Counted from the first letter of the stretch, positions 50,031-58,701 are shown. The stretch: DNA of 64,000 bases from UBA3910 sp002391465 (GCA_030054835.1 JASGVS010000021.1:1-64000), one strand, 5' to 3'. Notes: generated by a model not told the origin, from the letters alone. Numbers and translations are program-made.

Positions 50031-50579
50031 TTAGCTTTCGGGTGGGGTTACCCTCCGCCCGGATATGTAGTACTGGTTACCGCCCAGATGGTGGAGCAGC
50101 TCGGCGTCTTCTACCCAGTGGCCCCCGACAAAGAGGTCGTCGCGGGCACTAGCCGCCACAATTTCACCCACAAACAGGTGATGATCACCAATCACGTGGG
50201 TCTCCACAACCCTGCATTCCACATGGGCCAGACATTCTTCAGTCGAGGGGGCACCCACCACACTGCTGGGTACAGCAGTCAGCTCAATGTCCTGGAACTT
50301 ATCCACATCCCGGCCCGAAACCCTGCCGCACCTAGCTACCTGGGTCAGGAGATCGGCACCGGCCACGTTGAGCACGAATTCCCCGCTTTCTCCGATCAGT
50401 TCTGTTGTAAACCGCCCGTTCCCAACCGCTATGCCTAAGAGCCGCGGCTGAGCGGAGATGGGAGTCTGCCAGGCCAGTGTCATGATGTTAGTGTGCCCTC
50501 GCGCTGCACTGGTGACCAAAAGCACGCTGCCGGCATTGAGGATTCGGTGTGCCGATTGAATTGGTACCGCTTTTTTCAA
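50031..50579 (-). CDS. Flavin reductase-like FMN-binding protein
   Basis: About 182 residues of the flavin-reductase split-barrel family: RILNAGSVLLVTSA, NIMTLAWQTPISAQPRLLGIAV, GEFVLNV and CRVVETHVIGDHHLFVGEIVAA match its strands. TTG 50579 lies 8 bases after GGGGGAGG; GTG 50585 is too close to it. Members bind FMN and reduce flavin, ferric compounds or oxygen species. The gene lies 44 bases upstream of rubrerythrin, on the same strand. Confidence 0.85.
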   Translation of the reverse strand: MKKAVPIQSAHRILNAGSVLLVTSAARGHTNIMTLAWQTPISAQPRLLGIAVGNGRFTTELIGESGEFVLNVAGADLLTQVARCGRVSGRDVDKFQDIELTAVPSSVVGAPSTEECLAHVECRVVETHVIGDHHLFVGEIVAASARDDLFVGGHWVEDAELLHHLGGNQYYISGRRVTPPES

Positions 50580-50621
50580 TTCCACTTCCTCCCCCTTCCC
50601 GAAAACTAAGTAGTCTCCTCT

Positions 50622-50650
50622 ATTTTATATCATAATTCGTCCCACTTCAA
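50622..50650 (-). promoter_or_regulatory. Probable promoter of flavin reductase-rubrerythrin
   Basis: Minus strand TTGAAG (50645-50650), 17 bases, TAAAAT (50622-50627). Confidence 0.55.
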
Positions 50651-50733
50651 TCTTGTTAACCCATTGTTATTTCTTTCACTCTTGCTATACATTCCCATTT
50701 AACCAACTACTAAATGCTGGGGTAAAACACATG

Positions 50734-50777
50734 TTTTCCACATAATGTTGTGGGCAACTTGTGTATAATGTGGATAA
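50734..50777. other. Cluster of DnaA-box-like sequences
   Basis: TTTTCCACA at 50734-50742, then on the opposite strand TTATACACA (50760-50768) directly abutting a perfect DnaA box TTATCCACA (50769-50777). AT-rich sequence lies to the left (50620-50700). No replication genes are nearby, so this is not claimed as oriC. Confidence 0.45.
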
Positions 50778-50785
50778 CTATTTAT

Positions 50786-51457
50786 TCAGCCCACTTGATG
50801 GAGGATGGAATTGCCCTGTCTACCTGCCTCTAAGAGCCAACCCGCCTTCCTCAGCGTGTATGTAACCTTGCGGGCGGCCTGTTCCGATATCCGCGCCATA
50901 TCTGCCAACTGTTTGTTTGTAAAGGGCTCAGGCAGATCGGACGGCAGTACTGACAGATAGTCCCCCGCTGACCCAAACACTTGCTTACCCGTCACTGCAC
51001 AGAGGCGCCGATCTACGATGCTCACTCCCCTGCGACGCCAGCTGCCCCTGCCGTCATCGCAGCGGATCTCTTCCTCCACTATATACACTGCTTCCACTGT
51101 TAGATTGGGATGGGGAAGGAATTGGGGAATGCGAATCAGCTCCCCGAAGAGATCGTAGATCGTGCCCTTTTTGGGTGATCTGCGCCTGGTCAGCACCTCA
51201 CCGGTAGTCTGATCCACATAAACGAGATACCGCTCCAGGGGGATGGGGAAAACCACATGGAGCCTGTAATTGGGCAGCAGGCTCCTTAGCTTTGGCTTCA
51301 GGGCAGAAAAATTGCCCGTTTGAATTTCAAGCAGGCAGTCCCCTTGGACCAGGTCGATAATGTAGCCATCCACTTCCGCTTCCACCCGAGCCCCGGGACG
51401 CCTGTAGTATTCCTTCAGACCCCCATGGAGGGAACCCTCGTTGCGGGTGCCGATCAT
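50786..51457 (-). CDS. Conserved hypothetical protein, possible nuclease-fold N-domain and winged-helix C-domain
   Basis: A 223-residue protein; ATG 51457 overlaps the preceding stop (ATGA). The N-terminal half has EVDGYIIDLVQGDCLLEIQ followed by NFSALKPKL, an arrangement like the acidic core of PD-(D/E)XK nucleases with Gln in place of Lys. The C-terminal 60 residues look like a winged helix (PFTNKQLADMARISEQAARK). No function is known to me; DNA or RNA handling is a guess. Coupling to the ion transporter gene may be only positional. Confidence 0.6.
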   Translation of the reverse strand: MIGTRNEGSLHGGLKEYYRRPGARVEAEVDGYIIDLVQGDCLLEIQTGNFSALKPKLRSLLPNYRLHVVFPIPLERYLVYVDQTTGEVLTRRRSPKKGTIYDLFGELIRIPQFLPHPNLTVEAVYIVEEEIRCDDGRGSWRRRGVSIVDRRLCAVTGKQVFGSAGDYLSVLPSDLPEPFTNKQLADMARISEQAARKVTYTLRKAGWLLEAGRQGNSILHQVG

Positions 51458-52731
51458 GCCCCTAGTCCCCAGAGCAGCCACACCAGCACATAACCGGTGG
51501 TAACGGCGGCCAAGGTGAAGGGAACGCTGAGCTTCATGAACTCCCCTGCCCCAACTTGGTACCCTTCCTTACTCAAAAGACCAAGGCCAGTAATATTGGC
51601 GGAAGCGCCGATGGGCGTTAAGTTCCCACCGAGGGTTGCTCCAATCAAGAGGGCGAAGTAAAGCAGATTGGGCTCGACCCCTAAAAGGTTCGCTACGCCC
51701 TGTACCACTGGAAGCATGGTTGCCACATATGGTATGTTATCCACAAAGCCCGAAACTACAACCGAAAGCCAAACGATAACGGTGTAAACGACAAAAACAT
51801 TGCCCTGACCCAAGTTCGCAATGAACGAACTGATGCGGTCAATCACACCTACCTGGGTAAGGCCGCCGATCACAATGAAAAGACCGCCCAACAGAGCTAA
51901 GGTGAAGTAATCAATATCTACCAGCACGTCTTTAATGACCTGGGCACCTTTGCCTTTGGCCACCTCCCGCAGCAGACCTACTACTAACAGGGCTACGCAG
52001 ATAAGTCCATTGGTGATGTCAGGCTTGTTCGGTATAAAGGAAGCTAGAATAAGTAGTACAATCATGGCAACCAACAGATAGCCGGGGAAATAGTCCGTTA
52101 CCTCCGTGCGCTCCTGGGGAGTAACCTCCTGTTTGTTGCTGCGCAGTACGAAAAAGAGGACTGCGGTGGCAGCGATGGCTCCAGCCTGAACAATCCAAAA
52201 AAGACCAGGTTTTCCCTGAATAAAGAAGAAGTCCAAAAAGTCCAAGCCCGCATGTCCACCCAGCATAATGGATGTGGCATCACCAACTAGTGTGGCTGCC
52301 CCCTGTAGGTTTGAAGCGATGGACACTGCAATTACGCTGATCACCGGTGACACATTCTGCTTCTTGGCCACAGTGATGGCAATGGGAGCAACGATTAAAA
52401 CGGTGGCAACATTATCCACAAAAGCGGAAATGGCGCCGGAAAACAGGGACAAGGCCACAATCGCCCAGCGGATGGTGGGGGTTTTTTCCAAAATCAGGTC
52501 GGCCAATAAAGCGGGCATGCCCGTGGCGATGAACATGGAGACAATCCCCATCGTCCCGGAAATCATTAAAATAACATTCCAATCAATGAATCCCAAGGCC
52601 GCGCTGCCGGGAACGATGCCGAGCACGATAAAAAGGAGGGCTGCCAGTACAGCCACATGGGCCCGGATCCGGGGAAAAGCGAGTAGTAATACGTAAGTTA
52701 CGGCAAAGATAATTAAAGCAGTCTGCTCCAA
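51454..52731 (-). CDS. ArsB/NhaD-superfamily (SLC13-like) ion transporter
   Basis: A 425-residue inner-membrane carrier of about 11-12 helices, from a TTG at 52731. Two inverted halves each carry a family motif: SAFVDNVATVLIVAPIAI in the first and SGFVDNIPYVATMLPVV in the second, with a helix-hairpin GATLGGNLTPIGASANI near the end. This is the IT superfamily pattern (NhaD, ArsB, CitM). Proton-coupled Na+ or anion transport is likely; the substrate is unresolved. Adjacency to a cation/proton antiporter operon makes a Na+ role attractive. Confidence 0.82.
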   Translation of the reverse strand: MEQTALIIFAVTYVLLLAFPRIRAHVAVLAALLFIVLGIVPGSAALGFIDWNVILMISGTMGIVSMFIATGMPALLADLILEKTPTIRWAIVALSLFSGAISAFVDNVATVLIVAPIAITVAKKQNVSPVISVIAVSIASNLQGAATLVGDATSIMLGGHAGLDFLDFFFIQGKPGLFWIVQAGAIAATAVLFFVLRSNKQEVTPQERTEVTDYFPGYLLVAMIVLLILASFIPNKPDITNGLICVALLVVGLLREVAKGKGAQVIKDVLVDIDYFTLALLGGLFIVIGGLTQVGVIDRISSFIANLGQGNVFVVYTVIVWLSVVVSGFVDNIPYVATMLPVVQGVANLLGVEPNLLYFALLIGATLGGNLTPIGASANITGLGLLSKEGYQVGAGEFMKLSVPFTLAAVTTGYVLVWLLWGLGA

Positions 52732-52851
52732 CTTAAAAACCCTTCCTTCTATTTTGTTCCGTTCCTCAATTTACTTCTTCTTATCCCTGTAAATTCCTGT
52801 CGCATCTCGCAGGTCCCATCCCTTGGGGAAATCTGCTAGTGTGTGAAATCC

Positions 52852-52879
52852 TTGACTTAATTGCTGGGTATGATATGAT
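52852..52879 (+). promoter_or_regulatory. Promoter of the riboswitch-mrp transcript
   Basis: TTGACT (52852-52857), 16-base spacer, TATGAT (52874-52879), about 45 bases before the riboswitch aptamer. Confidence 0.7.
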
Positions 52880-52921
52880 TATTAAGGTAATCAAAAAACT
52901 CAAACTTTTTCACTCCGAATT

Positions 52922-53045
52922 TCCATCGGAAAGCGGGAGACCCATCTTTTTTTGGGGTGAATCCTGTTCATCAGGTAGGGCAGCTTGGGAGCCCGAACCC
53001 GTCAGCTAACCCCGTAGGAGTACCCCAGGCGTAGTGCTTGCTTTT
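52922..53045 (+). ncRNA. ydaO-yuaA (cyclic di-AMP) riboswitch aptamer
   Basis: Contains the conserved core of this class in order: GCGGGAGACCCA, then GGGGTGAATCC, AGGTAGGGC, GCCCGAACCCGTCAGCTAAC and CCCCGTAGGAGT. ydaO riboswitches bind c-di-AMP and turn off genes for potassium uptake, osmolyte transport and cell wall turnover. Here it precedes an Mrp-type antiporter operon. A terminator lies between the aptamer and mrpE. Confidence 0.9.
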
Positions 53046-53145
53046 TGCAGCCTGCGCTTTTTCAATTGTCTGGAAAAATTGCTGTGGGGTGATCTCTTGC
53101 TGACACGATGGGAAGTTTCTTTGCCATATTTCGGATACACATACA

Positions 53146-53212
53146 AGCCGTGTGAGGGGAAGGCCCGGCGCCAAACCCCGCCTTCCCGTACGGCTATATT
53201 TGTGATTTTTTT
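53146..53212 (+). terminator. Expression-platform terminator of the c-di-AMP riboswitch
   Basis: AGCCGT / ACGGCT (53146-53151 with 53190-53195) encloses GGGGAAGGC / GCCTTCCC (53156-53164 with 53180-53187). Followed by ATATTTGTGATTTTTTT. The T-run is about 10 bases beyond the stem, so termination may be partial. Confidence 0.65.
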
Positions 53213-53272
53213 AACTTAGTGTTTTTCAACGATTTTGGTCTTACTACAAGTTCATGAAGAAGGTGGTTTAGC

Positions 53273-53851
53273 GTGAGTAAACGGTCCCTAACCCTAGCAG
53301 TTTTACTTTTGGCCTTTTGGCTCATCGCTGCGGGCAGCCTCAGCTGGCAGCATATTCTGGCCGGCGCAGTACTCAGTGTCATTACGATCTGGTTCTGGCA
53401 CGACCTGGGGCCCCAGCTTCCTCGACTCCTGTCCTGGAGAGAGCTGGTTCAGCTGGGGAAATGCCTCATTCTCTTAATCTATTATGTACTCCAATCCAAC
53501 TTTGCAGTAATTAAAACGATAGTGTTTAACGTCCCCCGGGTGAGCCCCGTGTTTCTAGTGCTGGATCCCCCCTTGGAAACCAATTGGGGCAGAGTGTTTT
53601 TGGCAACCTGCATCACTTTGACACCAGGGTCAGTCACGGTCGACGTTGACCCGAAGTCGGGGCGCTTCATCATCCACGCCCTGACTGAAGAAACCGCCAT
53701 TGGTGTCATTTATTGGCGGATGATCGATGAAATAAGGAAGTTAGAAACTTACAGGCAGAGGAGGAGTGCCCATGTGGTGGATACTAGCAGGGCTTATGGT
53801 TCTGATTCTCGCAGTGCTCTTGCGGGCAATTCTGGGACCAACAGTAATTGA
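53273..53851 (+). CDS. mrpE: Mrp-type antiporter subunit E (MnhE/MbhA)
   Basis: A 192-residue subunit with two N-terminal helices and a cytoplasmic domain showing the MnhE phrase VFLATCITLTPGSVTVDVD. GTG 53273 has AAGAAGGTGG upstream. The last 26 codons overlap mrpF by 80 bases in another frame; homologues usually end near the position of ...EIRKLE, so the C-terminal tail is an unusual extension. First structural gene after the riboswitch. Mrp complexes exchange Na+ or K+ for protons across the membrane. Confidence 0.88.
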   Translation: MSKRSLTLAVLLLAFWLIAAGSLSWQHILAGAVLSVITIWFWHDLGPQLPRLLSWRELVQLGKCLILLIYYVLQSNFAVIKTIVFNVPRVSPVFLVLDPPLETNWGRVFLATCITLTPGSVTVDVDPKSGRFIIHALTEETAIGVIYWRMIDEIRKLETYRQRRSAHVVDTSRAYGSDSRSALAGNSGTNSN

Positions 53852-54083
53852 TCGCATGATCTCTATCAACGCCATAACAAGTAAAATCAGTGCACTGATC
53901 CTGCTCACTGCGTTCGCTGGGGGCGAGTACGCCTTTGTGGATGTGGCTTTTGTATTTATGCTCTGCGGTTTTGCGGGCAGCCTCTGGATCATTAGAGTGC
54001 TTACCCCGGGAGACTGGCAGCTGAGAATACCGGGGCTGGCCGGATTTGAAGGTAACGGAGAGGAGGAAAAGGCCCATGATTAA
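53772..54083 (+). CDS. mrpF: Mrp-type antiporter subunit F (MnhF/MbhB)
   Basis: A 103-residue three-helix membrane subunit. It has the family core GPTVIDRMISINAITSKI and ends with a short charged tail. ATG 53772 is chosen over GTG 53766 because GGAGG lies 7 bases upstream. It begins inside mrpE and its last codons overlap the mrpG start, so translation is coupled. Confidence 0.9.
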   Translation: MWWILAGLMVLILAVLLRAILGPTVIDRMISINAITSKISALILLTAFAGGEYAFVDVAFVFMLCGFAGSLWIIRVLTPGDWQLRIPGLAGFEGNGEEEKAHD

Positions 54084-54387
54084 TTTTCTGGTCAACATCT
54101 GCTTTGCAGTATCATTGGTCGGCTTTATCCTAGGCGTTGTGGGCCTTTTTAGGTTTCCCGATCCCTACACGCGGATGCACGCCATCTCGGTGGGCGACAC
54201 ACTGGGCATGGGTTCTGCCGTAATTGGGCTCCTGCTGCTCAGCCCCACCTGGATGATCCGACTCAAGCTCATCGTTATGCTGTTTCTATTCTGGTTAATC
54301 AACCCCACCATGTCCCATTTGGTGGCCAAAGCGGGTTTATTACACGGAACGGAGCCTGTCCAGGGCACCAGATTGAGAAAGGGGTAG
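54076..54387 (+). CDS. mrpG: Mrp-type antiporter subunit G (MnhG/MbhC)
   Basis: A 103-residue three-helix membrane subunit, identified by LGVVGLFRFPDPYTRMHA, SVGDTLGMGSAVIGL and the final NPTMSHLVAKAG. ATG 54076 overlaps the mrpF stop; GAGGAGGAAAAGG precedes it. Confidence 0.92.
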   Translation: MINFLVNICFAVSLVGFILGVVGLFRFPDPYTRMHAISVGDTLGMGSAVIGLLLLSPTWMIRLKLIVMLFLFWLINPTMSHLVAKAGLLHGTEPVQGTRLRKG

Positions 54388-54391
54388 GCAG

Positions 54392-54661
54392 ATGCAGTTT
54401 GTAGCTGTAGATTATTGGATTATGGCCCTGTCCTTAATCTTAATGGGCGCATCCTTGGCCCTGTTCTTTATTAAAGACCTTATCCACGCAGTCATTGTCT
54501 ATGGCGCCTATTCAGTCACCATGGCCGTTATTTGGCTGCTGATGAATACGCCTGACCTAGCCATTACGGAAGCGGCTGCGGGAATCTGTACCACTGTAAT
54601 GATGATGGTGGCCATTTACCGCACGCGCCGCCCAAAAAAGGGGAACAAGGATGAAAATTAG
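54392..54661 (+). CDS. DUF4040 subunit (MbhD-like; MrpA C-terminal piece)
   Basis: An 89-residue protein with three helices. AVIVYGAYSVTMAVIWLLMN and PDLAITEAAAGICTTVMMM are the DUF4040 hallmark found near the C-terminus of MrpA in Bacillus and as the separate MbhD in archaeal hydrogenases. Here it is a separate gene, four bases after mrpG. Confidence 0.85.
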   Translation: MQFVAVDYWIMALSLILMGASLALFFIKDLIHAVIVYGAYSVTMAVIWLLMNTPDLAITEAAAGICTTVMMMVAIYRTRRPKKGNKDEN

Positions 54662-54947
54662 ACACATTTTCGTTGCAGTCGTTGTCCTTTTGGCCCTGTT
54701 TGGCATGCTTTTGATGGTGGCCGAGCTGCCTCCTTACGGCAGCGCGGACAATCCTGGGCAGAACATGGTTGCCCAGCGTTACATCAATGATGCGCTGGAA
54801 GATACGGGCGTGCCCAACATGGTTACTGCCGTTGTCCTGGATTACCGCGCCTATGACACCATGTTTGAAACGATCGTTCTCTTCACCGCCGCTTTAGCAG
54901 TGGTGGTAGCGCTCAAACCAGCCGAAGAGGAAGGTGATGACGCATGA
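54651..54947 (+). CDS. MbhE-like subunit (MrpA/MrpB junction piece)
   Basis: A 98-residue protein with two helices. The external segment PYGSADNPGQNMVAQRYINDALEDTGVPNMVTAV (shown here in part as YINDALEDTGVPNMVTAV) and the following YRAYDTMFETIVLFTAALA match the MbhE type. Overlaps DUF4040 by 11 bases and mrpB by ATGA. Confidence 0.82.
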   Translation: MKIRHIFVAVVVLLALFGMLLMVAELPPYGSADNPGQNMVAQRYINDALEDTGVPNMVTAVVLDYRAYDTMFETIVLFTAALAVVVALKPAEEEGDDA

Positions 54948-55369
54948 GAGACTTTATCTTAAAACGCATGATTGCAGTCATCTTGGCTTTTATCTTTGTT
55001 TATGGTTTCTATGTTATCCTCCACGGCCACATTTCTCCCGGCGGGTCTTTTGCGGGGGGAATTATCGTGAGCTTAAGCTTTATTGCCTTTGCCACAGTCT
55101 ACGGCATTGACAAAGGCAAGGAAAAACTCCCCGAGAAATTCCTGGTCTGGGTAGAAAGCTATGGGACTCTCTGGTACGGCCTGATGGGTCTGGTAGGCAT
55201 CTGCAAAGGGGCCCCGTTTCTGGCCAACAAGCTGGCTGGAATTGACTTAGGTGTACCGGGTACGCTCTCCTCCGGCGGCCTGATCGGGCTCATCGGCTTC
55301 GGCGTGGGAATTAGGGTAGCAAGTACCATGATCACCTTATTTTACACGTTGATGGAGGGAGATGCGTGA
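54944..55369 (+). CDS. mrpB: Mrp-type antiporter subunit B (MnhB/MbhF)
   Basis: A 141-residue four-helix subunit with the signature GHISPGGSFAGGIIVSLSFI. It ends with GVGIRVASTMITLFYTLMEG. Overlaps the genes on both sides by a few bases. Confidence 0.92.
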   Translation: MRDFILKRMIAVILAFIFVYGFYVILHGHISPGGSFAGGIIVSLSFIAFATVYGIDKGKEKLPEKFLVWVESYGTLWYGLMGLVGICKGAPFLANKLAGIDLGVPGTLSSGGLIGLIGFGVGIRVASTMITLFYTLMEGDA

Positions 55370-55743
55370 CAACGTTCCTTGAGAAACTTCTCATAAATTA
55401 TCCCTATGTTATTTCCGTAATCCTATTTTTCATCGGCACACTCATCATCTTGACCCAGTCTAATCTATTCAAAAAGCTTCTGGGCATCAACGTGATGGAA
55501 ACGGCCACTTTCCTGATGTTTATTGCCGCGGGCAACATCCGGGGCGGCGCTGTTCCTATCCTTAGTGATACGAACGCCCCTTACATCAATCCCCTCCCGT
55601 CCGCTTTGATGCTTACGGGCATTGTGGTCAGCATCAGCGTCACCGCCTTTGCCCTGGCGCTAATTCTGCGTCTTTACAGGGAATACGGTACGGTGGACGC
55701 CAATGAAATCGCCCGGTTGAGAAATGGGGGGATGGAAAAATGA
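55366..55743 (+). CDS. mrpC: Mrp-type antiporter subunit C (MnhC/MbhG, NuoK-like)
   Basis: A 125-residue three-helix NuoK-like subunit, GTG start overlapping the mrpB stop. The core LLGINVMETATFLMFIA supplies the conserved membrane Glu, and NPLPSALMLTGIVVSISVTA is typical of MnhC. Confidence 0.92.
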   Translation: MTTFLEKLLINYPYVISVILFFIGTLIILTQSNLFKKLLGINVMETATFLMFIAAGNIRGGAVPILSDTNAPYINPLPSALMLTGIVVSISVTAFALALILRLYREYGTVDANEIARLRNGGMEK

Positions 55744-57236
55744 TGACAAGCTGGACTACCCATCTACCTGTATTTGTTGTCATCCTACCCCTTTTTGTAG
55801 GCTTTATTCTACCCACCCTGGCCCGCAGACTGAGGCTGGTTGAGAACTTGGTTATCGCAGTTGAAGTAGTCAGTTTCGTTATGGCAGCTGCCCTTGCGGT
55901 ACTCCTTTTCAAACAGAACGGCAGCCCCATTCCCTATGCCATGGGCGGCTGGCCCGCTCCCTGGGGAATCCGCATTATTGCCGATAACTTGGGCGTCCTG
56001 TTCCTGTTGGTTATAGCCATTGTAGGTCTGCCTATTGCCCTCTATACCAAGGGTAATTTAAAGGAAGAAGTTGGCGGGCGAAGCAGAACGGCTCGTTTCT
56101 ACGCCCTCTATCTGCTGCTGATGGGAGCCCTGGCCGGGATGGCCGTCACCAACGACCTTTTCAACGTCTTTGTGTTGGTAGAGGTAGCCACCCTCAGCGC
56201 CTGCGGCCTGGTGAGTGCCCATAGAAATCCCAGAGCGGCAGAAGCTGCTTTCAACTACCTGATCCTAGCCACACTGGGTTCGGGCCTGGTCATGGGCAGC
56301 ATCGGCTTTCTGTACATCACAACCGGTCATTTAAACATGGAGTTTGCGGCCCGGGAGCTTGCCCAAGTTTGGCAGCACAGCCCACATGTGGTCTGGATGG
56401 CGGCCAGTTTTATGCTCACTGGCTTTGGCGTGAAGGCGGCTATGTTTCCGCTCCACGTTTGGCTGCCCGACGCCCACTCCATGGCACCCACTCCGGGCAG
56501 TGCGGTTTTGTCTGGACTAGCGGTTAAGGGCTACTTGATCTGCCTTTTGAAGATTTTGTACAACGTATTCGGCCAGACGCTCATGCGCCACTTCACCATG
56601 CACCACGTGTTAACGGCGGCAGGCATCGCAGCCATTCTCGCCGGCTCCATCCTGGCCTTGAGACAGGATGAACTGAAACGCAGATTGGCCTATTCCACCG
56701 TTGCCCAGGTTGGCTACATTATTCTCGGCTTCGGTTTTGTGAATCAAAGGGGATTAGCTGGCTCCCTCTTTTACCTGGCGAGCCACGCCTTGATCAAATC
56801 CACCCTGTTCCTGACGGCCGGTGCCATTATCAGTGCCACGGGCAAGACCAAGGTGAGTGAACTAGCGGGTGTTGGCCGGAAGATGCCCTTGACGATGGGT
56901 GCCTTTACGGTAGCCAGTTTGGGGCTCGTGGGTATTCCCCTCTTTTCCGGTTTTGTGGGCAAATGGCACCTGCTATTGGGCAGCTTCGAATCGGGCAACT
57001 TCGCTGCTGCCGCGGTGATCCTGGCAGGCAGCGTGTTCTGCGCAGCCTACCTATTCCCCATCCTGCGTAACGCATATTTCCAAGAGGCACCGGGCGAGAA
57101 TTGGCAGGATCCCGGTATGGCTCAAAGGGCCGCCTTTGTGCTGTTGAGTGCAGCCATCATCTTTTTTGGCATCCTGCCTACACCACTACTAACCCTGGCT
57201 CAGCGAGCCGCGGCGGATCTGCTGTTCTTGCAGTAG
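55740..57236 (+). CDS. mrpD: Mrp-type antiporter subunit D (proton-translocating, NuoN/M-like)
   Basis: A 498-residue, about 14-helix antiporter-like subunit. Conserved ion-channel residues are visible: Glu in LVEVATLSACGLV, Lys in FGVKAAMFPLHVWLPDAHS, the PTPGSAVLSGLAVK segment and the Lys/His region HALIKSTLFLTAG. Overlaps mrpC (ATGATG). First of three paralogous antiporter subunits in a row. Confidence 0.92.
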   Translation: MMTSWTTHLPVFVVILPLFVGFILPTLARRLRLVENLVIAVEVVSFVMAAALAVLLFKQNGSPIPYAMGGWPAPWGIRIIADNLGVLFLLVIAIVGLPIALYTKGNLKEEVGGRSRTARFYALYLLLMGALAGMAVTNDLFNVFVLVEVATLSACGLVSAHRNPRAAEAAFNYLILATLGSGLVMGSIGFLYITTGHLNMEFAARELAQVWQHSPHVVWMAASFMLTGFGVKAAMFPLHVWLPDAHSMAPTPGSAVLSGLAVKGYLICLLKILYNVFGQTLMRHFTMHHVLTAAGIAAILAGSILALRQDELKRRLAYSTVAQVGYIILGFGFVNQRGLAGSLFYLASHALIKSTLFLTAGAIISATGKTKVSELAGVGRKMPLTMGAFTVASLGLVGIPLFSGFVGKWHLLLGSFESGNFAAAAVILAGSVFCAAYLFPILRNAYFQEAPGENWQDPGMAQRAAFVLLSAAIIFFGILPTPLLTLAQRAAADLLFLQ

Positions 57237-57255
57237 GGGCGAGGAGGAGGAGAAA

Positions 57256-58701
57256 ATGATAAATCTGATCTTAGCCTTATTAAGCGGAGTGGTTGGGGCA
57301 CTTCTCACTGCCCTCATTCCCGCTAAAAACGACCGCCTGCGCACAACGGTTGTGTTTGCAGCCTTGGCATCCGCCCTGATTTTCAGCTGGCGCACCGCCC
57401 TGCTCGTCTTCGCCGGAGCGGAGTTGGAGCTCACCTTTGGGCTCGCAGGTCTAACGTGGCGTTTGGCCCCGGATCCGCTGGGAGCCATGTTTGTCCTGAT
57501 TGCCTCCACGCTCTGGTTGGTGGCAGGTCTTTATTCAGCGGGCTACATGGCAGGAAAAAGGAACCTCAAGAGCTATTACTCCTTTTTCCTACTCGCCAAC
57601 AGCATCACCTTAGGGGTAGCCTGCGCAGGCAACTTGGTCGCTTTATACTTGTTCTATGAGCTTTTGACATTGTCAACCTATCCTTTGGTAATTCACGAAC
57701 GTTCGGCGGAAGCGGTGAAAGCTGGCGCAAAATACATCATTTACAGCCTATCAGGCGCAGGAGCGCTGCTGGCCGCAATAGTCATTACCCATGCATTAAC
57801 GGGCCATTCCGATTTCACCTCTGTTCCCGTTTTGGCAGGGCAGACTGGGAAAGGCCTGAACTGGCTGTTAGCCCTGTTTATTGCAGGTTTTGGTGTTAAA
57901 GCGGCGATTATGCCGCTCCACCGCTGGCTGCCAGAGGCCATGGTGGCACCGACGCCCATCAGTGCCCTGCTCCATGCGGTCGCAGTGGTTTATTCCGGGG
58001 TCTACGGGATTATTCGGGTTGTATACACCGTGTTTGGGCCTGAACTCATGTCCAGCCTGACCTTTGCCAAGGCTTTGCCTTGGATCGCTTCCTTTACCAT
58101 TCTAGTTGGCGTCATGATAGCCACCAGGCAGGATGTACTGAAGAAACGCTTGGCTTACCATACTATCAGTCAGCTATCCTATATACTCTTGGGCGCCTTT
58201 ACGCTCCAGCCTTTAGGCCTGAGCGGTGCCATGCTGCACATGATCAGCTATTCCCTTCTCAAAGTAACCCTTTTCTTCTGTGCGGGCATCATCGCCGAAC
58301 AGACAGGTGAAACGGTCGTGAGCCGGATGGGAGGGGTCGGCTGGAGCCTGCCCAAGACGATGGCCGCCTTTGGCGTGGCCAGTCTGGGTATGGTGGGCAT
58401 GCTGCCGCTGAACACCTTTTGGAGTAAGTACTACCTGATGCGGGGAGGCGTTGCCTCAGGCAGCTGGCCCCTGGCATTAGTCTTGATTACGAGCGGAATC
58501 ATCAACGCTGTCTGCTTTATTCCCACAGTGGTTGCAGCCTTCAAGGGAGAAAGCCAAGGACGTGTCCATTTAGAGAGCGGCAGCAGCGTTTCCCTCATGC
58601 TCGTTCCTACCGTGCTTTTAGCAGGTATTTCCCTTTTAATTGGCCTCTGGCCCGGCCTAGTCTGGGACGGGGTGCAGGCTGTTGTTAACTCGTTTTTCTA
58701 G
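57256..58701 (+). CDS. Second antiporter subunit (MrpD/NuoM-like paralogue)
   Basis: A 481-residue, about 14-helix subunit. LYLFYELLTLSTYPLVIHE has the TM5 Glu, FGVKAAIMPLHRWLPEAM the TM7 Lys, and SYSLLKVTLFFCAG the later Lys. It lacks the PGS after the APTP motif (APTPISALLHAVAVV), as in NuoM/MrpD group members. Gene lies 19 bases after mrpD, behind GAGGAGGAG. Probably a second proton or cation path in the same complex. Confidence 0.9.
   Translation: MINLILALLSGVVGALLTALIPAKNDRLRTTVVFAALASALIFSWRTALLVFAGAELELTFGLAGLTWRLAPDPLGAMFVLIASTLWLVAGLYSAGYMAGKRNLKSYYSFFLLANSITLGVACAGNLVALYLFYELLTLSTYPLVIHERSAEAVKAGAKYIIYSLSGAGALLAAIVITHALTGHSDFTSVPVLAGQTGKGLNWLLALFIAGFGVKAAIMPLHRWLPEAMVAPTPISALLHAVAVVYSGVYGIIRVVYTVFGPELMSSLTFAKALPWIASFTILVGVMIATRQDVLKKRLAYHTISQLSYILLGAFTLQPLGLSGAMLHMISYSLLKVTLFFCAGIIAEQTGETVVSRMGGVGWSLPKTMAAFGVASLGMVGMLPLNTFWSKYYLMRGGVASGSWPLALVLITSGIINAVCFIPTVVAAFKGESQGRVHLESGSSVSLMLVPTVLLAGISLLIGLWPGLVWDGVQAVVNSFF

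Noticed and set aside
50620..50777. Chromosomal origin (oriC)
   Set aside because: Only three DnaA-like boxes and none of dnaA, dnaN, recF, gyrB or rpmH next to it.
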